Origin: Anthoceros angustus
Lineage: Eukaryota; Streptophyta; Anthocerotopsida; Anthocerotales; Anthocerotaceae
Assembly: GCA_010909165.1 (NCBI GenBank)
Contig: VJWM01000106.1
Location: forward strand, 744,001-808,000
Direction: 5' to 3'
DNA length: 64,000 nt
In this document: positions 56,262-64,000 of the stretch, one piece after another
Numbering within the stretch: position 1 is the first letter of the stretch
How the letters are laid out: every line of letters starts with the position of its first letter
The notes under the pieces: generated by a model
Database searches by the model: none
The model's input: the letters and a program-made list of their open reading frames with translations, nothing else
Told to the model about the DNA's origin: nothing
Position numbers and translations under genes: made by a program

Positions 56262-57165
56262 GAAGAAAAACCAAGAGGATTACCATCCGCCGCAAAAATT
56301 GAACAATGGAAGACAAGCACAAGCACCGTGGCGGTGTGCGCGCACATGAGCGCGCACTTGTCGGCTCAGGCATGAGGCGCGCACGCGCACCATGGGCCTG
56401 CATGTGCCAAGGAGGGGTGCGCACGCGCGCACCAGGCGATGGCGGATGGCGGGCGCACTTGTGCGCGCCGGGAGGCGGGATGGCGGTGCGCGCACTTGTG
56501 CGCGCACCAAGCGCCCCGGGAAGGCGGGATGGCGGGTGCGCGCACTTGTGCGCGCACTTGTGCGCGCACTTGTGCGCGCGTGCGCGCACTTGTGCGCGCC
56601 GGAGGCGGGATGGCGGTGGGGGCGGGAGGTGGGGGCGGTGCGCACTTGTCGCGCCGCCGGCATGGAGGGCCTTTGGTGCACAAGAGCGTCGAGGCGGCCT
56701 ATCCTTCAAACCACTCGGTTAGAAGAAAAACCAAGAGGATTACCATCCGCCGCAAAAATTGAACAATGGAAGACAACACAAGCACCGGCCGGCGCGCACA
56801 TGAGCGCAAGATTTGTCGGCTCAGTAAGGCGCGTGGCCGCGCGCGCACATGGGCCTGCATGTGCCAAGGAGGGAGGCGGTGCGCGCGCACCATGGGCCCC
56901 GGAGGCGGGATGGCGGTGCGCGCGTGCGCGCGTGCGCGCACCGGAGGCGGGATGGCGGTGCGCGCACTTGTGCGCGCACCCGCCCATGCGGGGGTGGGGA
57001 GGCTGCGCACTTGTGCGCGCACCCAGCCAGCGGTGCGCGCGGCGCGCACCATGGGCCCCGGAGGCGGGATGGTGGGGAGGTGGGGGCGGTGCGCGCGCCC
57101 GTCACCAAGATAGGGGGCCTTTGGTGCACAAGAGCGTCGAGGCGGCCTATCCTTCAAACCACTCA
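56262..57165. repeat. Tandem 460-bp units filled with GCGCGCACTTGT palindromes
   Basis: Two units start with GAAGAAAAACCAAGAGGATT at 56,262 and 56,722 and end with GGGCCTTTGGTGCACAAGAG. Between these edges are many copies of GCGCGCACTTGTGCGCGC, a perfect inverted repeat around TT, alternating with CGGGAGGCGGGATGGCGG-type G-rich pieces. Alternating purine-pyrimidine CG/CA runs can adopt Z-DNA, and the palindromes can extrude. Long open frames on both strands here are by-products of composition. Confidence 0.85.
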
Positions 57166-57416
57166 GGTTAGAACTGAAAACATAGAATTAAGCTCACCTT
57201 GTCTAGTGTAAGAGCAACGTCAAGTCCTGTCCTCAGGTCCGGTGTGTTGCTGCGTCTCGCAATCAACTTGTCCGCGCTCAAGACAAGCATCCGATGACAA
57301 TTAGAAGTCTTCATGTAAAACTTCTCTTTCATAGTGCAGATCAAAAGCTTCACTCACATTTGATCGACTTGACTTCAAGCCCATAGAATGTAGCCCACCA
57401 CTATCTTCGTGTGTCT

Positions 57417-57878
57417 TCAACACGTCCATGTATCCATTGACCCATAACTGGATTGGATCAAAGTTGGCTGAGTGGAATCAATACCTTCTTCATGGATGCA
57501 CCATTCCTTATCAAGTAGACCTGTGAAGATGCGCATATCTCCTTCAAGGCGGTCCTTTCTCGAGGTGAAAGGGTTCTCGGCGTAGTGCGGAACAATGCCT
57601 AATTCGTCAAACAATGTCCGGGTACTATCTTGACTAACCCGGATGCTCCCTTCCCTCTTCTTCCTTTGAAGCCCCTTGGGACGCTCCACTCTTCCTTGGG
57701 AGTGCCCATGGCATGAGCCCATGTGCAACTTGGCCTTGGGTTTCACCACCTGTGCCATCACCCCCTGCCTTCCCGTTCCTCCAGCCCTTGCCTCGGCACA
57801 TGCATCGTTTCGCTTCGCTTGGAGGGAGGTTGAGGAGGATGGTCCACTACGTTGGCGTTTCACGGACTTTTCTCCCAC
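57417..57878 (-). CDS. Hypothetical 153-residue protein or exon
   Basis: It starts MGEKSVKRQRSGPSSSTSLQ, has a basic, Gly/Gln-rich first half, and then a more structured part: TRTLFDELGIVPHYAENPF, RKDRLEGDMRIFTGLLDKEW and IQSSYGSMDTW. A TTGATTCCAG acceptor-like sequence lies just upstream (about 57,892), so it may be an internal or last exon. I do not recognise the family. Its position between transposon-like genes suggests a mobile-element protein. Confidence 0.35.
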   Translation of the reverse strand: MGEKSVKRQRSGPSSSTSLQAKRNDACAEARAGGTGRQGVMAQVVKPKAKLHMGSCHGHSQGRVERPKGLQRKKREGSIRVSQDSTRTLFDELGIVPHYAENPFTSRKDRLEGDMRIFTGLLDKEWCIHEEGIDSTQPTLIQSSYGSMDTWTC

Positions 57879-57879
57879 T

Positions 57880-58130
57880 ACTTGACATATCTGGAATCAA
57901 AAACACGCAGGAATGAAAATCGGCCACATGTTAGCAACTGTCTGTAGAGAATACAATTTAAGGGGCACCAACCTGCTATTTCACAATTCTCGAGAAGGTG
58001 GGTGATGATTCTTGCAGAATCCTGCGAGAACACACGTTTCAGACCCTCTCGATGGAGAGCCTCCGCCCTGTTTCCTGCAAATCACCATAACATTTCAATT
58101 GTATTAGATTATGAACGACGGATCGTTCGG
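57880..58130. other. Short AT-balanced spacer, no gene seen
   Basis: This is ordinary composition between the hypothetical frame and the GGCGCC block. No domain or repeat is seen. Confidence 0.4.
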
Positions 58131-58975
58131 CATGCCCTTAGGCGCGCTTGTGGAAGCCCGAGGGCACGCCCTTCGGAGGAACATGTGGGCATGTCCGGCG
58201 CCATTGGGCGCCCTTGAGCACGACCCACGCCTGAGCACGCCTGGCGCCCGGCGCCCCACGCCATGGCGCGCCCGCTGGGCGCCAGGCACGCCATGGCCAC
58301 GCCTGCGGCGCGCCCCACCCTGGCACGCCGCGGCGCCTGTGGCCACACGCCGCCCATGGCCAGTGGGCACCCACGGGCCCTGGGCGCCATGGCGGCCCTG
58401 GGCGCCATGGCGCCCTGGGCGCCCACGGCGCCCTGGGCGCCCCACGGCGCCCTGGGCGCCACGGCGCCTGGCGCGCCACGCCTGGCGCCACGGCCAGCCC
58501 TGGGCGCCCATAGCCATGGCCCTGGCCCCGCCTTGGGCGCCCAGGCGCCTTGGCGCCATGGCAGCCCTGGGCGCGCCCATGGCACCCCTAGCCGGCGCCA
58601 TGGCGGCCCTGGGCACGCCCGGGCGCGCCGGCAGCCGCGCCATGGCGTGCCCAGGCGCCCAGGCGCCATGGCGCCCATGGCAGCCCTTGGGCGCCCAGGC
58701 GCGCCATGGCGGCCCGAGCCCGGGCGCCAGCCCCATGGCGTGCCCGAGGGCACGCCATGGGCCCATGCGCCGCGGCGCGCCATGGCCACGCCTGCATGGC
58801 AGCCCTGGCGCGCCATGGCTGGCCAGGGCGCGCCATGGCTGTGCCTTGGCGCGCTGGCACGCCTGGGCGCGCCTGGCACGCCTGGGCACGCCATGGCTGT
58901 GCCTGGGCGCCTGGGCACCCTTGGGCGCGCTGGCTGGCCTTGGGCGCGCCTCCGAGATCTGAGAGCCATGGCGCC
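58131..58975. repeat. GGCGCC/CCATGG palindrome-rich low-complexity block
   Basis: About 850 bp are built almost entirely from GGCGCC, GGCGCGCC and CCATGG palindromes and short linkers such as CTGGGCGCC. GGCGCCATGGCGCC occurs repeatedly, itself a perfect 14-base palindrome. No consistent period is seen, unlike a simple satellite. At least four reading frames on the two strands stay open through most of it, which is expected because stop codons cannot be formed from these words. GC content is far above both flanks. At 58,965-59,000 and 59,095-59,115 the motif GAGATCTGAGAGCCATGGCGC is repeated. Confidence 0.85.
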
Positions 58976-58999
58976 TCCGAGATCTGTGAGGCTCACCGA

Positions 59000-59430
59000 G
59001 ATCTGAGGCGCCGGCTCCACTCCCCAACACCTAACTGACGCTCTCCTTGCCCGCCTCCAATCGCAAATCCCAAATCCGGATGCACGGTGATATAAGATCG
59101 AGATCTGAGAGCCATGGCGCGCCAAGGGCCCTTTGGAGTAAACCCTAAAACGGGCTCTTCCTGCTTTTTGGGTGCACTGCTAATATGGAACCATGGTTAA
59201 TTAACTAGGCTTGAACCACTTGTTTAACCAAGGGTTAAGTAACTGGGTTTACTATACTTTGCGGCTGGGTTGCCGCTATGAGAGTTTATTTTGTGGGTCA
59301 TTATCATGTCCAACCATGAAGTCCCCTAATTTGAACGCTCGGATTACGGGGCCACTATCCTTTTCACATTCTCCTCTCATACCGTGTGGGCACCTTCATC
59401 TAGCATACAAAGAATGCAGCCCTCAAACAT
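59000..59430. other. Spacer between the GC block and the DUF7869-type gene
   Basis: No gene is recognised. A small palindromic area near 59,193-59,245 includes GGTTAATTAACTAGG and TTTAACCAAGGGTTAAG. This could be near an element end, but I cannot define a terminal repeat. Confidence 0.35.
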
Positions 59431-62400
59431 ATGGCAAAATCGGGGGGGAAGCGGCATGGCATTCGGTTGCGGGCGACGCGGAATGTAGAAGACAGTTGTA
59501 GGAGCGGTTTCAAATCGCCTCGGGAGAGTGGGCATCGAGACATCGCGCACAGGTTCGCTGTTATGGATACGACGCCTGATGCTTCTATTCCAAAACGGGT
59601 AATGGTCATGGATACGACTCCATTAGAGAATGACGGAAGTTCTTCTTTCCCAAGGCCTAATCTTTTGATGCACCCTAACAAGGAAGTGGCTGACGTGGAT
59701 CTCGCAGAGAAGATGCTCTCGACGGCGCCGGCTATTCTACGATGCGATGACGAAGACGCTTCCATTGCTCCATCCAAGATTGCGACATCATTGACGGTGG
59801 TTTTGGAGGACTTGAGCAAACTTCAATCCCAAAGCTTTGTTTGAGACTTTCGTGCGAGCCAGCCCTCAAAAACGTCGGAATATCCCAGCAGACGGTGGAA
59901 GCGTGCGCAAAGGTTGTGTTCTACCGAGTTCGAGTGCATGGTCGTCGCATTGTTGTAGCAAAGGGTGTTTGCTGAAAGTTGGAAGGAAACATATAGAAAA
60001 CCTCAGGTATCGCTTCTTGGGAATGGGTCGAGAGCAACAGGAACTGTATTTGGAAAGTCTGCTTGAGGCAGTCCAAGTCGATCTCCACACAACAAAGGTG
60101 ATCAACTACCTTTCCGGAGACCGGAGAACGCAATGTTGTGTTCGAAGTTTTCGCAAGGTGTTCTGCATTGGATGGAGACGGTATCACGATCGTGAGCAGG
60201 TTCTCCGAACACACCATGGTCATCGAATGAAGGTCCAAGCCCGTCCAAAGCAAGACCATGTGCTAGAATGCATTGCTTGGATGGACCAATTTTTAAGGTA
60301 ATCGCGGAGCGCATGCCAAATGTTGCGGTGTTCAACCCTCCTATATCAAGGCGAGATCTTCCAAGACTACAAACGGAGGTGGCACGGGGATGTCAAACGA
60401 TCTCACTCTCATTTTGCGCATTATGGAAGATGCACTTCCCAAATGTCAAGATCCCCAAAGTGCGCCGCTTTTCCAAATGTGTGAAAGTGAAACTATCAAG
60501 ACGGCCATCGGGACATGATCGACGAGACCAAGGTAGGTCCAAGTGCGGCGCGCGCAAGTGCGCGCAAGTGCGCGCGACTTGCGCAAGTGCGCGCGCAAGT
60601 GCGCGCGCAAGTGCGCGCGCAAGTGCGCGCGCAAGTGCGCGCGCAAGTGCGCGCAAGTGCGCGCGCGCGCGCAAGTCTTGGCGCGCAAGTGCGCGCGACT
60701 TGCGCAAGTGCGCGCGCAAGTGCGCGCGCAAGCGCGCTTGATCGCCCCGCCTGCGCGACTTGTGCGCCAAGACAGCCAATGCGCGCCTCCTTGCAGTGGA
60801 GCCCTATCACACGCACTTATTCTCCGCTATGCAATATACGAATCTCACATCTTCATGGTTTCTTTGGCGTAACGCTTTGAGAGCGAATCGCGGTCGACAA
60901 GTTCGCTTAAAACAAGAGCGATCAAGCTTAGCGGCATCGGCTGAAGTGGACAACCCAAATATATTGGAATTGCTATAGATGGTATGGACGAGCAAGACCG
61001 AGCTCCGCACTTCAGGGGCCTCCAAAAGATTTCCGATGGGTTAATTCGTGTTCATGTTGTTGGTTGTTTGGTATACAATAATGTGATGAAGACGAAGGTG
61101 TATGTCAACTATCCGAACATCCGCAATGATGCCAACTCGACGATACATATTATTCAAGATATTATACTCAACTATGACGGTGTCTTGCCAAAGACCTTTA
61201 CCTTCAATTGGACAACACCGCGAGAGAACAAGAATATGCCGTTGTTTGCATATCCGAGTATGTTGGTGAAGAAGCGGGTATTCGAGAAGGTTAAAGTTGG
61301 ATTCCTTCTTGTCGGGCACACCCATGATTGATGGATCAAATGTTCTCTTGTTTTTCAAAAGTCTAAGACATAAGAAGGCAATGTCGCTACCAACTCGATG
61401 ACGCTTATTGAACAAGCGTATACCCCAAATCCAGTGAAAGTGATTACCGGTGTTATGGATTCAAGGTATGTATGGCCTTGGTATGGGCAAAAGGGGGCAC
61501 GGATGCTGCTTGGACGTTGAACAACCATAGTTATCAACATCAATTTAAAATCACGAGGAAGAACGCAGCGGGGCCATGGTTGTAGTGCTTGGCAAATATT
61601 TATCAACCACACCTCACCGGGAACCCGACGAGGGACTTGAGTTTCTTCGCCTCATCCCGAAACCCCCATCTGGGGCACCTGCAGCACTACAAGTACATGG
61701 GAAAGCTCCGGATCCCAACCCTCATAGATCATTGGATGGCATCGGAAGGCACTCAAGAGCCGATGCGAAGTACCTTACCAAAGGCCGACAAGATATGGTG
61801 GAACGGCTTTTGGGAGTCATGCGCTGATTTGTAAAAATCTCCAAAGGGGCGCCGACCATGAGCTAGAGATACCATGGCGGTACAATCGGGTAGAGGCCGA
61901 AAATAGCGATACCATCCTTGTGCGGATGTTCTGCTTCTCTCGGGTCCAGTAGCAAGGAACGTAGGGCCAAGGCAGATGTACCTTGGTAATTATATCCCGA
62001 AGGCAGCAAGGGCAAGGGAAAGTGCACGGTTCGACGGAGATGTGACTGAGATCCAGCGTGGCCATATGATTGCCGTTGCATGTGAGGCGGATGACCAAAA
62101 CAGGCCTTTTTGGGTTGCAGAGGTGGAGAACCTAGATTTCGACTGTGACGAACCGTACCTGGTCGTGCAATGGTGGGTTACGGAGAACAGTAATGCATTT
62201 GAAGGCCGATATATACCCGAAGAGATTTTGCCACAATCAGTGGACAAGAATGCTCTACGTCAAAGGCGGAAGCGTCCGAAGCATCTCGATTGCCTTGTGG
62301 TGGCGGAGACCTTTATTCTTTCATATGGGTTTGCCCTGACGCGAGAGAGCACGCTTTATGTGAGAACCCAAGAGCTCATAAAGACCAAGCTATTTGAACT

Positions 62401-62482
62401 CCACCATATGCAAATCGGGAAGCTGGGAATAAGGACAACGGCTCAGCCCACCACCTTGAGGCGCGAGGAGAAACGTTTCACC
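59431..62482 (+). mobile_element. DUF7869-type mobile-element gene, copy 1 (decayed)
   Basis: Reading across frames: an N-terminal region (59,431-59,844, MAKSGGKRHGIRL…); CCSKGCLLKVGRKHIENLRY and MGREQQELYLESLLEAV (59,950-60,080); HGHRMKVQARPKQDHVLECI and AWMDQF (60,215-60,300); a part matching FCALWKMHFPNVKIPK, with RFSKC before the decamer array (60,410-60,480); KYIGIAIDGMDEQDRAPHFR (60,950 on), VHVVGCLVYNNV, DANSTIHIIQDII, TTPRENKNMPLF and FEKVKVGFLLVGHTHD (to 61,330). The ENKN and GHTHD motifs are typical of DUF7869 proteins, which are spread in many copies in plant, algal and animal genomes and are probably mobile. The C-terminal part (61,976-62,440) reads IQRGHMIAVACEADDQNRPF with WVAEVENLDFD and YLVVQWW, a chromo/BAH-like fold by pattern. 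Several frameshifts and stops are present. Biochemical function is unknown. Confidence 0.6.
60540..60740 (+). repeat. GCGCGCAAGT decamer array inside DUF7869 gene copy 1
   Basis: About 15 copies of AAGTGCGCGC occur with a few variants (GACTTGCGC, GCGCGCGCGC). The array sits between the RFSKC motif and the LLAVEPY segment, so it interrupts the coding frame. A 10-base period is not a multiple of three, so each copy shifts frame and encodes Arg/Ala/Gln/Val/Cys/Lys mixtures in every frame. Confidence 0.9.
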
Positions 62483-64000
62483 ACACACCATGGTCATCGA
62501 ATGAAGGTCCAAGCCCGTCCAAAGCAAGACCATGTGCTAGAATGCATTGCTTGGATGGACCAATTTTTAAGATAATGCGGCGCATGCCAAATGTTGCGGT
62601 GTTCAACCTGCCTGACTCCTATACGAAGGGCGAGATCTTCCAAGACTACAAACGGGAGGTGGCACGGGCAGGGATGTCAAACGTATCTCACTCTCATTTT
62701 TGCGCATTATGGAAGATGCACTTCCCAAATGTCAAGATCCCCAAGTGCAGCCGCTTTTCCAAATGTGTACAGTGTGAAACTATCAAGACGGCCATTCAGA
62801 TTACGACAGATCGACGAGACCAAGGTAGGTCCAAGTGCGCGCGCAAGTGCGCGCGCAAGTGCGCGCGCAAGTGCGCGCGCAAGTGCGCGCGCAAGTGCGC
62901 GCGCGCGCAAGTGCGCGCGCAAGTGCGCGCGCAAGTGCGCGCGCAAGTGCGCGCGCAAGTGCGGCGCGCGCAAGTGCGCGCGCAAGTGCGGCGCGCGCAA
63001 GTGCGCGCGCAAGTGCGCGCGCAAGTGCGCGCGCAAGTGCGCGCGCAAGTGCGCGCGCGCCTCCTTGCAGTGGAGCCCTATCTGCACTTATTCTCCGCTA
63101 TGCAATATCTGAATCTCACATCTTCATGGTTTCTTTGGCGTAACGCTTTGAGAGCGAATCTGCGGTCACGAGTTCGCTTAAAACAAGAGCGATCAAGCTA
63201 AGCATCGGCTGAAGTCGCGGACAACCCAAATATATTGGAATTGCTATAGATGGTATGGACGAGCAAGACCGAGCTCCGCACTTCAGGGGCCTCCAAAAGA
63301 TTTCGCCGATGGGTTAATTCGTGTTCATGTTGTTGGTTGTTTGGTATACAATAATGTGATGAAGACGAAGGTGTATGTCAACTATCCGAACATCCGCAAT
63401 GATGCCAACCTGACGATACATATTATTCAAGATATTATACTCAACTATGACGGTGTCTTGCCAAAGACCTTTACCTTCAATTGGACAACACCGCGAGAGA
63501 ACAAGAATATGCCGTTGTTTGCATATCCGAGTATGTTGGTGAAGAAGCGGGTATTCGAGAAGGTTAAAGTTGGATTCCTTCTTGTCGGGCACACCCATGA
63601 TTGATGGATCAAATGTTCTCTTGTTTTTCAAAAGTCTAAGACATAAGAAGGCAATGTCGCTACCAACTCGATGACGCTTATTGAACAAGCGTATACCCCA
63701 AATCCAGTGAAAGTGATTACCGGTGTTATGGATTCAAGGTATGTATGGCCTTGGTATGGGCAAAAGGGGGCACGGATGCTTGGACGCTTGAACAACCATA
63801 GTTATCAACATCAATTTAAAATCACGAGGAAGAACGCAGCGGGGCCATGGTTGTAGTGCCGCGGCAAATATTTATCAACCACACCTCACGGGAACCCGAC
63901 GAGGGACTTGAGTTTCTTCGCCTCATCCCGAAACCCCATCTGGGGCACCTCTGTGCACTACAAGTACATGGGAAAGCTCCATCCCAACCCTCATAGATCA
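62483..64000 (+). mobile_element. DUF7869-type gene, tandem copy 2 (cut by window edge)
   Basis: This repeats copy 1 from ACACACCATGG (60,209) at an offset of 2,274 bp. The join at 62,483-62,493 shares ACACACCATGG. Copy 2 preserves NVAVFNLPDSYTKGEIFQDY with KREVARAG, SHSHFCALWKMHFPNVKIPK, RFSKCVQCETIKTAIQ and, after the array, the same DGMDEQ, ENKN and GHTHD motifs. Here the frame across 62,542-62,820 is better than in copy 1, where bases are missing near 60,300-60,400. The window ends before the C-terminal part. Confidence 0.7.
62832..63060 (+). repeat. GCGCGCAAGT decamer array inside DUF7869 gene copy 2
   Basis: About 22 copies of AAGTGCGCGC occur, more regular than in copy 1, with two inserted G-rich variants (AAGTGCGGCGCGCGC) near 62,960 and 62,990. 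It lies at the same place in the gene as the array at 60,540-60,740 and ends at the same CTCCTTGCAGTGGAGCCCTA. Confidence 0.9.

Noticed and set aside
56280-57171. Open frames of 100-260 residues with repeated CAHLCAH / ARTCART-like words
   Set aside because: They are translations of the GCGCGCACTTGT repeat in different frames, not proteins.
58104-59125. Several long overlapping open frames (250-340 residues) on both strands
   Set aside because: The block consists of GC-only palindromic words from which stop codons cannot form. Residues are almost only Ala, Arg, Gly, Pro, Trp and His, and all frames look alike, so these are not genes.
62832-63060. Possible CRISPR-like array
   Set aside because: The repeats are 10 bp, contiguous and without spacers, in a plant genome. 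It is a satellite.
60515-63201. Arg/Ala/Gln repeat proteins (ASARASAR, AQVRAQVR, CARKCARK)
   Set aside because: The decamer repeat encodes all three in the three frames. Only the flanking DUF7869-type segments are real coding remnants.

Overview
The window is nuclear DNA of a green plant. Evidence: a plastid chlorophyll synthase gene, a plant-type CCR4 deadenylase gene, an intact PLS-class PPR gene, a plant nuclear tRNA-Trp(CCA), and CACTA, Copia and Gypsy remnants. Introns are short (72-210 nt in the two genes whose exons I could join completely). Short introns plus a long intronless PLS-PPR gene fit an early-diverging land plant (lycophyte or bryophyte grade) or a streptophyte alga better than a seed plant, but I cannot name the species.

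Layout. 1-9.8 kb is decayed transposon DNA: a TNP2-type CACTA fragment at the left edge, a second TNP2-like gene on the minus strand with an internal 1.7-kb tandem duplication, and a Copia gag fragment with its primer-binding site and LTR. 9.8-29.8 kb holds a tandem family of about 2.2-2.7-kb units that encode an unrecognised small protein. The units surround an intact 1217-residue PPR gene (24,775-28,428, minus) and a decayed PPR copy (11,071-12,540). 29.8-31.6 kb holds a membrane-protein gene I do not recognise. 32.35 kb is tRNA-Trp. 32.9-42.9 kb contains a duplicated COA1-like gene, one copy broken and one apparently good, separated by AT-rich DNA with Gypsy debris. 43.4-49.5 kb is a compact head-to-tail run of conserved genes on the minus strand: CCR4 (11 exons, 606 aa) and CHLG (13 exons, 381 aa), followed downstream by the COA1-like gene. 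52.4-56.1 kb is a decayed minus-strand gene joining a ParB-like domain to a beta-class DNA methyltransferase-like domain. 56.3-59.0 kb has extreme GC-rich palindromic repeats. 59.4-64.0 kb carries two tandem copies of a DUF7869-type mobile gene, each interrupted by a GCGCGCAAGT decamer array.

The single-copy genes are intact across many exons. Nearly every repeated segment instead appears as a local tandem duplication joined at 6-16 bp of shared sequence, and its copies differ mostly by 1-4-base indels. This is either template-switch-like mutation of transposon DNA or poor long-read consensus and assembly in repeats. The frameshifts reported in the repeats should be read with that in mind. 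The most interesting candidates are the ParB-methyltransferase fusion, the unrecognised tandem gene family, and the GC-palindrome arrays.
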